DNA from: Nevskiales bacterium
Lineage (GTDB): Bacteria > Pseudomonadota > Gammaproteobacteria > Steroidobacterales > GCA-2729495
Direction: 5' to 3'
DNA: 64,000 nucleotides
Assembly: GCA_011526045.1 (NCBI GenBank)
Contig: WYBE01000028.1
Location: forward strand, 1 to 64,000
A model generated the notes under the pieces. The model saw only the letters and a list, made by a program, of their open reading frames with translations. It did no database searches and had not been told where the DNA came from. A program made the position numbers and the translations under genes. Positions 36,814-45,326 of this stretch are shown here, piece by piece. Every line of letters starts with the position of its first letter. Positions within the stretch are counted from its first letter, which is position 1.

Positions 36814-39800
36814 CTAGCGGCGGTTGTTGCGCGCCGCGCGACGCTCGGCGCGCTTGCAGCGGGCGATTTCCTTGCTCGATCCCTGGGTGCAGGTGGTGGT
36901 CGGCGCCGGGGTCGTGTCCGGCGACGGTGTCAGGCACCGCGCCAGACCCGCGCCCGCGAGCAGGCAAGGCAGGAACAGCCCGGAGCTGCCCCCGCCACCG
37001 GAACTGCTGCCACCACCGGTGCTGCCACCGGAAGTCGAGCCGGAGACCGGGCCGCTCGGGTCGACGATCACGCCGTTGACGATGCCGTCGAAGTCACCGG
37101 CGCCGCCATCCACGAGATCGAAGAGCGCGGTGTTGCCCTCGAAGGTCACATTGCCGTCGAGCTGGAAGAGACTGCCGGTCGCCGGGTCGAACTTGTACCA
37201 CTTCACGGTACCACTCGGTCGCTGCGGCAGGTGCACGCGCACGGTCACCCGCGCCGGCTCCACCGGGTCGACCCGCAGACCGTCGATGCGGAAGTTGAAC
37301 AACCCGTAAGGCAACTGCACGCCGGCGGGCGGCGACTGCGCGAGATCACCGGTGCTCACCGAGCGGTAACAGTGCATGCTGCCGGCATCCGCCTGCAGGC
37401 CGACGACGTTGCCGGCCTGGGCGTCGAGCAGGTTACAGATGCCCTCTTCGCTGTCATTGCGGCCATTGCCGTTGCTGTCGGCAAAGCCCTGCACCTGGTA
37501 GGCATCGACGACTTCGTCGCCGTCACCGTCACCGGCAAGCTGCGCGAGCGTGCTGACCCGCACGGGCGCAGACCAGGCCGACGTGGCGCCGAGCGAATCG
37601 CGATGCCGGGACCGTACCCAGTAGCTGCTGGAGCGGTCGAGCACCCCGGCGGCGAGCGTCAGCGATGTGCGATTCGGCAGGGACTTGCTCAGCACCGTCT
37701 GGCTGAATGCCTGGTCACGCGCGATCTGCCATTCCGCTGCGCCCAGTGAATTCCCCTCCGGGTCACTGTAGGAAGTGGTGTCGATCTCTGCGCCATCCGG
37801 CGACACTGCCCCCGCCGGTGCCTGCACCGTGGGTACCGACGGTGGCTGGTTCGGCGCACTGCCGCCACCACCGGAACTGCTCTGCACCGTGACGGTGACC
37901 GACTTTGCGACACCGCCGCAGCTCAGCGAAAACGTCGTCGTGGCGGACAACGGCCCCACGGCTTGCTGCCCGCTCAACGCCTTGCCGCCGCTCCAGCCGC
38001 CCGAGGCGCTGCAGGAGGAGGCATTCTGCGATGACCAGTTCAGCGTGCTCGAGCCGCCCGAGGACACCGTCGTCGGACTGGCGCTTAAGGTCACCGAGGC
38101 CGACGGCGTGGACGGAGAACCGGAGCCGCCACCGGTGCTGGCGCCGGAGGGCGCCGGGATCGGCTGCCGGGAGACGATCAGTTCGTCGTACCAGGTCGAA
38201 GCGTTGGTGTGCGTTTCGGCCTCGTCCTTGTAGCTCATGTAGGGCAACAGCCACACCTTGCCGTACTTGGCGTCGCGGGTGGAGTTCGGTATCACCACGT
38301 TCTGCTCGCGATGCGCCAGCTCCAGCGCCCCGCCCTGCCGGGCCACATAGAACTCCACCGTGCTGTTCGTGAAGCCCGTGCGGTTGGTGTCGTGGAACTC
38401 GCTGAATCCCGTGCCGTAGGGGCCGAGCTTCACGTGCACCATGAAGGTCATCCACTCGTTGGCGACGTACTTCGTGCAGCCGCTGACATCCGAAAACTCC
38501 CGGCCCTCGTAATTCGTGCACGAGGAACGGCCGTCGGAGCGCAGGCGCTGGTTCTGCTCGGTGTAGTTGTAGTCGTAGGGCAGCGCATCCTGGAACGGCA
38601 GGTACTCGCCGCAGGTCATGTACATGGCGGGATAGCGCACGGAGTCGTTGGAGCGGCGCTGCATGACCAGCTCGAGCTGGGTGCAGGAGTTGGCGGTGAG
38701 CACCGTGCCGTCACTGCGCAGGCGATCGCCCTCGCCGATGATGGCCTGCTTCCAGTTCGTGCCGTCGCTGTACTTGGTCGAAGCGTACTGGTGGTCGATG
38801 AAGAACTGGTCGAAGCGCTGACGCCACTGCACCCAGAACTCCTCGTTCTCGCCGAACTGGGTCGCCAGGTTCGACGAGAAATTGATGGCCAGGGCGCCGC
38901 CGATGTTGTCATGGCTGTTCGACGGGATGTCGAAGCGCACCGAACCCGCGCCCGAAGCCTTCTGGTTCTGGTCCCAGGCATTCGCCCGGCAACCCGGCGC
39001 ATAAGCCGGATCGCAGCTGCTCTTCTCGTAGCCGCTGTTCAGCCACTCCGCCTGCGTGTCGAAGCCGCGCGCGAGCACGACACCCGAGCCGGTGGAGCGG
39101 GTCTGCCAGTCAGCACCCGCATTCGCGCTGCCGCTCGTACCGCCCGAGCTGCCACCGCTCGTGCCGCCGGTGCTGCCGCCACCCGTGCTGCCGCCACCGG
39201 TGCTGCCACCCGTGCTGCCACCCGTGGATGTCGCCTGTACCGTGACCGCTGCGGTACCGCTGCCCGAGCCACCCGTGCCATTGCAGGTCAGAGTGAAGCT
39301 GCTGTTGGCGGAGAGCGAGGAGATCGTCTGCTGGCCGCTGGTCGCGCGCGCACCGCTCCAGCCGCCCGAGGCCGTGCAGGAGGAGGCATTCTGCGTCGTC
39401 CAGGAGAGGGTTGTCGAGCCGCCGGAACTGACGGTTGCCGGGCTCGCACTGATACTCACGACCGGCGCGGGCGTCGTGCTCCCCGAGCCACTGCTGCCGC
39501 TACCGGCGCCGGCGGACAGGCGATACACGTACACGTTGTCGTTCGTGCGGTTCACCAGCACGAAGACGTTGTAGGCCGGTACATAGCGGAAGCGGCCGTA
39601 GGTGCCGTTGGAGTTCGGTGCCGTCGGCGTCACCGTGTTGGTGGAGGCCGGCGCGACCTTCTGCCAGGTCCAGTTGGCCGGATCGAGCGTGTACACGTCC
39701 GCCCCACCCGTCCACGCAACGAATTTCCGGCTTTGCGAATCGAACGCGAATCCGGGCGATTTCGCATTCTCCGCCGTCTTGTCACCCGAAGTGGCCTGGA

Positions 39801-40638
39801 ATGTGTACCCGGACTGGAAGCTGCTCAGGTTCCAGACCTTGACGCCCGTCCCGGGGCCGCGGCCGCAATGGCCTGAAGACGGAAAGGCACCGGCTGCCAC
39901 CATCAGGCGGCGCGCCGGGTCCACATCGGCCGTGACGGCGAGACCGACCCCGCATTGCGAGGCTCCGGACGTCCACTTGTTCGCCGCCGGATCGAAGCTC
40001 GCGGAGTCGTAGAAGTCACCCATGCTGTAAATGAGTCCCGTCGACGGATCGACGGCGGTGGTCGCGCGCTCGACCGGATTGGGCCAGGGCGACTCGGCCA
40101 GCCGCTGCCACTGCAGGGAGCCGAGGTTCAGCGCATTGTTGGCCCGGCAGGTCGTGTTGCCGTCACCATAGATTCCGGATCCAGAGGTTGAGACGAGCGC
40201 ATCCAGCGCGCCCGAGAACTGCAGAACGCCGTTGGTATGGCGCGAACTCGGCCGGCCGTCGGAGTAATGACAAACGTTCTCCGCGACGTTCGGAGTCGGA
40301 TCGACCAGCCGCAGCCACTTCTGCGTAGCCAGATCGAAGGCGTAGACCTCGTTGCCCGCGTAGTCATGGTGCCCGCCACCCCAGACGATGAGCCGGCTCC
40401 GGTTCGTGTCCAGCGCAGCGCCACCCCATGCGTCCATCACCGCGGACTGCTGGGTGTTGCCGGAGTAGGAGCAATTGCCGTTCGGGCAGGGATCGACGCC
40501 CGACATGCGCGAATTGGGAATCTGGTACCAGTGACCCGGCGCCAGGGAATCGAATGGACCGGCGTGAACGGTGCCGGCAACGAGAAGACCCAGAATCAGA
40601 CAGATGAAGCGTTCCCCGCCCAGGCGCAATACAGTCAT
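36814..40638 (-). CDS. Giant secreted multidomain protein: beta-propeller, Ig-like, lyase-like
   Basis: This 1274-residue protein has a signal peptide (to about 25). About 26-385 is a Kelch/galactose-oxidase-like propeller (WGGGHHDYAGNEVYAFDL and similar). Ig-like modules lie at about 400-470 and 865-935. A Gly/Ser/Thr linker is at about 475-510. Residues 515-850 form a beta-sandwich module reminiscent of polysaccharide lyases (NEEFWVQWRQRFDQFF, KQAIIGEGDRL). Then come a fibronectin-like region, a D/N-rich calcium-loop region (DSNGNGRNDSEEG) and a choice-of-anchor-like domain (VTVRVHLP, VKWYKFDPATG). The end is GGGGSS, a hydrophobic LFLPCLLAGAGLARCL (1221-1236) and an unusual 38-residue basic tail. 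The ATG at 40638 follows TGGGAG. A c-di-GMP riboswitch precedes it. It probably binds or trims matrix polysaccharide; this is inference. Confidence 0.82.
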   Translation of the reverse strand: MTVLRLGGERFICLILGLLVAGTVHAGPFDSLAPGHWYQIPNSRMSGVDPCPNGNCSYSGNTQQSAVMDAWGGAALDTNRSRLIVWGGGHHDYAGNEVYAFDLATQKWLRLVDPTPNVAENVCHYSDGRPSSRHTNGVLQFSGALDALVSTSGSGIYGDGNTTCRANNALNLGSLQWQRLAESPWPNPVERATTAVDPSTGLIYSMGDFYDSASFDPAANKWTSGASQCGVGLAVTADVDPARRLMVAAGAFPSSGHCGRGPGTGVKVWNLSSFQSGYTFQATSGDKTAENAKSPGFAFDSQSRKFVAWTGGADVYTLDPANWTWQKVAPASTNTVTPTAPNSNGTYGRFRYVPAYNVFVLVNRTNDNVYVYRLSAGAGSGSSGSGSTTPAPVVSISASPATVSSGGSTTLSWTTQNASSCTASGGWSGARATSGQQTISSLSANSSFTLTCNGTGGSGSGTAAVTVQATSTGGSTGGSTGGGSTGGGSTGGTSGGSSGGTSGSANAGADWQTRSTGSGVVLARGFDTQAEWLNSGYEKSSCDPAYAPGCRANAWDQNQKASGAGSVRFDIPSNSHDNIGGALAINFSSNLATQFGENEEFWVQWRQRFDQFFIDHQYASTKYSDGTNWKQAIIGEGDRLRSDGTVLTANSCTQLELVMQRRSNDSVRYPAMYMTCGEYLPFQDALPYDYNYTEQNQRLRSDGRSSCTNYEGREFSDVSGCTKYVANEWMTFMVHVKLGPYGTGFSEFHDTNRTGFTNSTVEFYVARQGGALELAHREQNVVIPNSTRDAKYGKVWLLPYMSYKDEAETHTNASTWYDELIVSRQPIPAPSGASTGGGSGSPSTPSASVTLSASPTTVSSGGSSTLNWSSQNASSCSASGGWSGGKALSGQQAVGPLSATTTFSLSCGGVAKSVTVTVQSSSGGGGSAPNQPPSVPTVQAPAGAVSPDGAEIDTTSYSDPEGNSLGAAEWQIARDQAFSQTVLSKSLPNRTSLTLAAGVLDRSSSYWVRSRHRDSLGATSAWSAPVRVSTLAQLAGDGDGDEVVDAYQVQGFADSNGNGRNDSEEGICNLLDAQAGNVVGLQADAGSMHCYRSVSTGDLAQSPPAGVQLPYGLFNFRIDGLRVDPVEPARVTVRVHLPQRPSGTVKWYKFDPATGSLFQLDGNVTFEGNTALFDLVDGGAGDFDGIVNGVIVDPSGPVSGSTSGGSTGGGSSSGGGGSSGLFLPCLLAGAGLARCLTPSPDTTPAPTTTCTQGSSKEIARCKRAERRAARNNRR

Positions 40639-40766
40639 AACTACTCCCAATCGCGTCTACCGCAACACCATCCGCACACAGGAGGGTTGCACCGGACCGG
40701 TCACAGGAGGCCGCGACGTGGGGAATTTGCGCCAGGGTCGGGCTGCCTCCGCTTGCAGCTCCGCCT

Positions 40767-40852
40767 GGATCTGGCAACCCCGCTGTCCTAGAGCCAACCT
40801 CTGGACCGGAAGCTTTGCGTCCCCGCCTCACGACGGGTATGCCCTTGTCAGA
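40767..40852 (-). promoter_or_regulatory. c-di-GMP-I (GEMM-I) riboswitch aptamer
   Basis: Read on the minus strand, the aptamer has every conserved block of GEMM-I. AGGGCATACC (40836-40845) leads into stem CCCGTC/GGCGGG capped by the GNRA loop GTGA (40822-40837), then GGGGACGCAAAGC and TTCCGGTCC (40803-40824). An 8-bp hairpin GTCCAGAG/CTCT-A-GGAC follows (40785-40806), then GCGGGGTTGCC (40773-40783). It closely parallels the Vibrio cholerae Vc2 aptamer. No T-run follows, so control is more likely at translation initiation than termination. It precedes the giant secreted protein gene and predicts control of that gene by c-di-GMP. Confidence 0.9.
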
Positions 40853-40888
40853 ACTTGCGACAATGTGCCGTATTGAATTAGCGGCAGA

Positions 40889-40904
40889 TGTGACACAGTT
40901 CGCA
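40889..40904 (-). promoter_or_regulatory. CRP/Clp-family-like operator upstream of the riboswitch
   Basis: TGTGA-CACAGT-TCGCA is a 16-bp interrupted palindrome, one base from the TGTGA-N6-TCACA consensus. Its centre is about 41 nt upstream of the 5' end of the riboswitch, which is where a class II activator site would sit. The match is short and may be chance. Confidence 0.35.
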
Positions 40905-41267
40905 GGTCGAGGAAGCCACCTGCGCCCGGCGTGCGCCGGCCTGATCGGCAGCGCATGGGTCTCTACTCCACATCGGACCGAGAGCGCTGCATCGCCGATC
41001 CACGCGGGACCGGACTTCGCAAAAGCGTGGGGAACCTATCACCGGAAGTCGCGAAAACCAACGCTGCGACGAGTCATCGGCGCTATCAGCGAAGCGCCTA
41101 GAAAGTCATTCTCCGTCGCAGACAGGCGGTTACGCCGACAACCTGCCGCAACGAGACAGGCTGGCGCCTGCCGGCACGATGGAGTGATTTTGTAAAATTC
41201 CCCGCAGGTTTTGCGGTGGGCCGGCATGGCCTGATGCGCAGCGCGTGCCTGCGCCGCGCCACGCGGC

Positions 41268-41960
41268 TCAGTTCTTCAGCGAGTAGCCTTTCTCGGCCAG
41301 TTTGCGGCGCAGACCCTGCAGCGGGTAATTCCCGGCGTAGGCCAGCTCGGCGTGGGTGCGCGCCTTCTCGTAGTCGGCCATCTTCAGGTAGAGCAGGCCC
41401 ATGTTGTAGTGGACCTCCGGGTTGTCACGCAGCAGCACTCGCGCTTTCTCATAGGCTTCCAGTGCAGCATCGTACTGGTTCTTCCGCGCTCGCAGGTTCG
41501 CGTAGATCAGCCACACGCGACCATCATCGGGACGGAACTGCAAGGCACGCTGGAACCAGCAGTCGGCGGTCAGCCACCGCTCCGAGAACGGCGGAATGCC
41601 GCCTTTCTCAACCTCGTAGCGCGCGATGGTATTCAGGACGGGATAGTGATTGGGGACATATCGCAGCACGAACGACAGATCATCGAGAATCTCGACGCTG
41701 CTCTCGCCGCGCTCGAGTGCCTGCACCCTGGGCGTGAAATGGGCGGTTTCCATGAGCCGGATGTTGCTCTGATACTGGGGATCGTTGTAATCCCACGGTC
41801 CGGCCGGGGCGGCAAATACATCGCCGCAGGGTTGTAACGCAGCGGCACTGCCCGTCGCCGCTTGCGCCAGGCAAAGGCCGGCGGCCAGCTGCAGCACGAG
41901 CGCGCTGGCGCCTACCGCCAGATGGCGTCGGCGGGCCGGCAGACTCACGAATTGCGTCAT
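41268..41960 (-). CDS. Exported tetratricopeptide repeat protein
   Basis: This 230-residue protein has a signal peptide (to about residue 35) and a C-terminal TPR region (DGRVWLIYANLRARKNQYDAAL, NPEVHYNMGLLYLKMADYEKA). The middle portion contains GPWDYNDPQYQSNIRLMETAHF and HYPVLNTIARYE, a pattern I associate with small TPR proteins of polysaccharide loci. A scaffold role in the periplasm is likely. It lies 88 nt downstream of the PLP decarboxylase gene on the same strand and may be the last gene of that unit. Confidence 0.75.
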   Translation of the reverse strand: MTQFVSLPARRRHLAVGASALVLQLAAGLCLAQAATGSAAALQPCGDVFAAPAGPWDYNDPQYQSNIRLMETAHFTPRVQALERGESSVEILDDLSFVLRYVPNHYPVLNTIARYEVEKGGIPPFSERWLTADCWFQRALQFRPDDGRVWLIYANLRARKNQYDAALEAYEKARVLLRDNPEVHYNMGLLYLKMADYEKARTHAELAYAGNYPLQGLRRKLAEKGYSLKN

Positions 41961-42048
41961 CAGGCTCCTTCCACGAGGCGGGGATTATAGCGTTCCGCCA
42001 CCAATCGCCTGCGCGCAATCGCCCGCGACGATTCGTTCGTTGGGCACG

Positions 42049-43287
42049 CTAGACCAGCACTTCGGCCGGTTCCGGGTGGCTCAGGAATCCCCGCGGGCTC
42101 GCCGAGAATCCATAAGCGCCGGATTGCAGCACCACGACCAGGTCGCCGGGCTGCGCCTTCGCCAGCGTCATGCCGGCGCCGAGCACATCGAGCGGCGTGC
42201 ACAACGGGCCGACCACCGAGGCCGTTTCGGTGTCCGTCGCGCCGATGCGGTTGCCGATCACCACCGGGTAGTTCTTGCGGATCACCTGGCCGAAATTGCC
42301 GCTCGCCGCGAGGTGGTGGTGCAGGCCCCCGTCGGTCACCAGGAACACCCGGCCGCGCGAGACCTTGCGGTCGAGCACCCGGCAGATGAAGTAACCCGCC
42401 TCGCCGACCAGGTAGCGGCCGAGTTCGACGATCAGTGTCGCCTGCGGCAGCGAGCTGCGGCAGCGCTCGACCAGCCGCTGCAGGTTGGCGCCGACCGGGG
42501 CGACGTCGAGCGGCCGCTCGCCGGGAAAGTACGGGATGCCGAAACCGCCGCCGATGTTCAGTTCGCGGACCGGCGCCGGCGCGTCGCGGGCCAGCCGCTC
42601 GGCGAGTGCCACGGTAAGGTTCTGCGCCTCGATGATTGCGGCGGCACTCAGGTTCTGCGAACCGGCGAAGATGTGAAAGCCGCGGAAATCGAACACGGCG
42701 GTATCGATCCCGCCGAGGACTGCGGGCACGCGCTCGGCGTCGATGCCGAACTGCGCCGCGCCACCGCCCATCTTCATGCCGGCGGATTTCAGCTCGAAGT
42801 CGGGATTCACCCGCAGCGCCATCACGGGGCGCTGTTTGCGCCGGGCACCGACCAGTGCGAGTTCCCGCAGCTCACGCTCTGACTCGACGTGCACCGTGAT
42901 GCCGGCGGCCACCGCCGCCTCGAGCTCCTCGACGCGCTTGCCGGGCCCGGCAAAACTGATCCGCCCCGGCGCCATGCCGCTGGCAAGCGCCACCGCGAGC
43001 TCACCGGCGGATGCGACGTCGAAGCCGTCCACCAGTCCGGCCATGTACCGCACCACCTCGGGATTCGGGTTGGCCTTGATGGCGTAGTGCAGGTGCAGTT
43101 CCGCCGGCAGGCTACGGCGCAGCTCCGCCACGCGCTCGGCGATGGCGCGACGATCGTAGGCGTATACCGGGGTACGACCGGCCCGTTCGCAGACCTCCCC
43201 GGCGGTGAGCTCGCCGATGAGCAGGCTGCCGTCGCGACTGCGCAGATGTTCCAGCACCGCATGCCGGAGCGGCTGTTCAGGACGCAT
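42049..43287 (-). CDS. PLP-dependent decarboxylase, exosortase A-associated
   Basis: This 412-residue fold-type III PLP enzyme resembles diaminopimelate/ornithine decarboxylases. The Schiff-base lysine is K71 in YAIKANPNPEV; the phosphate-binding glycines are in LNIGGGFGIPYFPGE; the C-terminal active-site region has CTPLDVLGAG. It matches the exosortase A-associated decarboxylase family. The ATG at 43287 overlaps the upstream ligase gene by 11 bases, indicating coupling. With the ligase and the divergent carrier protein it may decarboxylate a carrier-bound amino acid, as BtrK does in butirosin synthesis; this is inference. Confidence 0.87.
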   Translation of the reverse strand: MRPEQPLRHAVLEHLRSRDGSLLIGELTAGEVCERAGRTPVYAYDRRAIAERVAELRRSLPAELHLHYAIKANPNPEVVRYMAGLVDGFDVASAGELAVALASGMAPGRISFAGPGKRVEELEAAVAAGITVHVESERELRELALVGARRKQRPVMALRVNPDFELKSAGMKMGGGAAQFGIDAERVPAVLGGIDTAVFDFRGFHIFAGSQNLSAAAIIEAQNLTVALAERLARDAPAPVRELNIGGGFGIPYFPGERPLDVAPVGANLQRLVERCRSSLPQATLIVELGRYLVGEAGYFICRVLDRKVSRGRVFLVTDGGLHHHLAASGNFGQVIRKNYPVVIGNRIGATDTETASVVGPLCTPLDVLGAGMTLAKAQPGDLVVVLQSGAYGFSASPRGFLSHPEPAEVLV

Positions 43288-44869
43288 TGGCCTGCGCTTC
43301 CAGCGCGGGGCGGAATCTCGCAACGATGCCGCTGCGATCGAGCTTGCCGTTGGGGTTGCGCGGCAGATCCTGCTCCCAGATCACGGTGGCGGGCACCATG
43401 AAGGGAGGCAGGTTCGCCCGACAGGCGTCGAGCAGCTGCTCCGTGTCGGCCGCGGCGCCAGCGGCAGGCTCGACCACCGTGGCGATGCTCTGCCCGAGCA
43501 GCGGATGCGTGACGCCGAAAACGACTGCGGCGGAGACGAGATGGGTCGCGTACAGCGCCTCCTCGACTTCAGTAGGGCTCACCCGGTAGCCCGAGGTCTT
43601 GATGAGCTCGTCGTTGCGCCCGACGAAATAGAGAAAACCCTCCGCGTCGCGACGCACGACATCGCCCGACCACACGGCGATTTCGCGCAACGGCACGCCG
43701 GACAGTTGCCCGGGCGCGGGACGGAAGCGCTCGCGCGTGCGCTCCTCGTCGCCCCAGTAGCCCTTGGCGACGAGCGCGCCGCGGTGCACCAGTTCGCCCG
43801 GCTCGTCGGCGCCGCATTCCGTGCCGTCCGGTCGCACCACGAGTATCTCCGCGAACGGGATCGCCTTGCCGATCGAGGTCGGGCGCTCGTCGACGAGTTC
43901 CGGCGGCAGGTACGTCGAGCGGAACGCCTCGGTGAGGCCGTACATCAGGAACACCCTGGTCGCCGGGCTCTTCTGGCGCAGGCGGCGCAGCGTCGCTTCG
44001 GGCATCTTGCCGCCGGAATTGGTGATGTAGCGCAGGTGGCGCGTGACCGTCTCCGGCCACTCGAGGGCGGCAAGCTGGATCCACAGCGGCGGCACGCCGG
44101 CGAGCCCCGTGACGCGCTCGCGCGCAGCGGCGCGCAGCACATCGTTCGGCAGCAGGTAGTTCAGCAGGATCGCGCGCGCGCCGGTGTGAAAGGCGGTCGA
44201 TAGCTGACTGAATCCATAATCGAAACTGAGCGGGAGGACGGCGAGCAGGCTGTCGTCGGGCGTGTTGCCGAGATAGCTGGCGACACTGCGTGCGCCGGTG
44301 ACCATGTTGCGATGGCTGAGCACGACACCCTTCGGCTGGCCGGTGCTGCCGGAGGTGTAGAAGATGGAGGCGACGTCTTCGTCGATACCGCTCGCCCGAT
44401 GCAAGCCACTGCCCGCGTCCTGCAGTGCGGTCCATGCGAGCCGATGGCGCGCCAGCGGCGCACCGTCGCGCGGCTCGTCGACGGTGATGATGTGTTTCAG
44501 CTCCGGGCAGGTGGCGAGTTCCTCGTGGAGCAGTGCCGCCCGATCCGCAGAGGTGACCAGCAGCGTCGCGCCACAGTCGCGCAGGATATGCCCGACCTGT
44601 TTCGCCTTGAGCAGCGGATTCACCGGCACGAAGATCCCGCCGGCCATGGTGGTCGCGAAGAACGACACCACCGTCTCGATCGTTTTCGGCAGGAACACCG
44701 CAACGCGCCCGTGACGGGCAAGCCCGGCCGCGCCGAGCCCGGCAGCGGTCCGCGTCACGGCCTGCGCGAGTGCCGCATAGTTCAGCTCGCGCGCACCGTC
44801 ACGCAGCGCGGGCCGCTCTGCGTGCCTGTCGGCGGAAGCGAGGATCAGTTCGTGAAGCAGTGCAGTCAC
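43277..44869 (-). CDS. AMP-forming acyl-CoA/acyl-ACP ligase, exosortase A-associated
   Basis: This 530-residue adenylate-forming enzyme has the P-loop-like motif FYTSGSTGQPKGVVLSH, the mid-domain MYGLTEAFRSTYLPP, the YFVGRNDELIKTSGYRVSP hinge and a C-terminal catalytic lysine region NPNGKLDRSG. It should activate a carboxylic or amino acid as the adenylate and load a thiol, plausibly the carrier protein encoded divergently at 45078. The GTG at 44869 is preferred; an open extension upstream lacks conservation. It overlaps the decarboxylase gene and matches the exosortase A-associated ligase family. Confidence 0.86.
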   Translation of the reverse strand: MTALLHELILASADRHAERPALRDGARELNYAALAQAVTRTAAGLGAAGLARHGRVAVFLPKTIETVVSFFATTMAGGIFVPVNPLLKAKQVGHILRDCGATLLVTSADRAALLHEELATCPELKHIITVDEPRDGAPLARHRLAWTALQDAGSGLHRASGIDEDVASIFYTSGSTGQPKGVVLSHRNMVTGARSVASYLGNTPDDSLLAVLPLSFDYGFSQLSTAFHTGARAILLNYLLPNDVLRAAARERVTGLAGVPPLWIQLAALEWPETVTRHLRYITNSGGKMPEATLRRLRQKSPATRVFLMYGLTEAFRSTYLPPELVDERPTSIGKAIPFAEILVVRPDGTECGADEPGELVHRGALVAKGYWGDEERTRERFRPAPGQLSGVPLREIAVWSGDVVRRDAEGFLYFVGRNDELIKTSGYRVSPTEVEEALYATHLVSAAVVFGVTHPLLGQSIATVVEPAAGAAADTEQLLDACRANLPPFMVPATVIWEQDLPRNPNGKLDRSGIVARFRPALEAQANAS

Positions 44870-45077
44870 AAAAAAGGTTCCCGGCCCGGATCTCCCGTTG
44901 ACGGCCTCGCGGCCGGCTGCCGAGCGCCGACATTCTAATCGGGGCGCCGGCCGGGCGGCTGCGAACTGCGGCATAATTCACCGTCTGCGCCGGGAACCGT
45001 TTTGCCGACTCCGTCCGTGGTTTTCCCGGAGCCGCGCCAGTAGACTTGCGCGCGCCGCTGCCGGGAGCCACTGACCA

Positions 45078-45326
45078 ATGATCGAGCAACAGGTTCGCAC
45101 CATCCTCAAGAACACCCTGCAGCTCGGTGACCGGGCCGCCCAGCTCAACGCGGATACCGGACTGCTCGGCGCACTGCCGGAGCTCGACTCGATGGCGGTC
45201 GTCACCCTCATTACGGCACTCGAAGACCAGTTCGGCGTCGTCGTCGGGGACGACGAGGTGTCGGCCGAGACCTTCGCGACCTTCGGCACACTGGTGGAAT
45301 TCGTCCGCAGCAAAGTGGCGCAGTAG
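45078..45326 (+). CDS. Acyl carrier protein, exosortase A-associated
   Basis: This 82-residue carrier protein has the phosphopantetheine attachment serine S38 in LDSMAVV and the usual four-helix pattern (ILKNTLQLG, ITALEDQFGVVV, FATFGTLVEFVRSK). It is a dedicated carrier, not the fatty acid AcpP, judging from sequence and context. Its stop overlaps the next GTG by one base. It is divergent from the ligase gene across a 208-bp region, suggesting joint control. Confidence 0.92.
   Translation: MIEQQVRTILKNTLQLGDRAAQLNADTGLLGALPELDSMAVVTLITALEDQFGVVVGDDEVSAETFATFGTLVEFVRSKVAQ

Larger units (their letters stand above)
40639..41267. other. Long leader and intergenic region with riboswitch
   Basis: This 629-bp gap lies between the giant secreted protein gene and the TPR gene, both on the minus strand. 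Positions 40767-40852 hold a c-di-GMP-I riboswitch and 40889-40904 a CRP-like palindrome. About 128 nt separate the aptamer from the start codon and contain CCTCC patches that could pair with the GGGAG ribosome binding site. From 40905 to 41267 I see no gene; a frame at 40815-41195 overlaps the riboswitch and is not convincing. Confidence 0.6.

Noticed and set aside
38209..39876. A 555-codon plus-strand frame within the giant secreted protein
   Set aside because: Antisense to a protein with signal peptide, repeated Ig modules and riboswitch control; the translation has no recognisable domain.
40815..41195. A 126-codon plus-strand frame between the giant protein and the TPR gene
   Set aside because: It overlaps the riboswitch antisense and has no domain or clear ribosome binding site.
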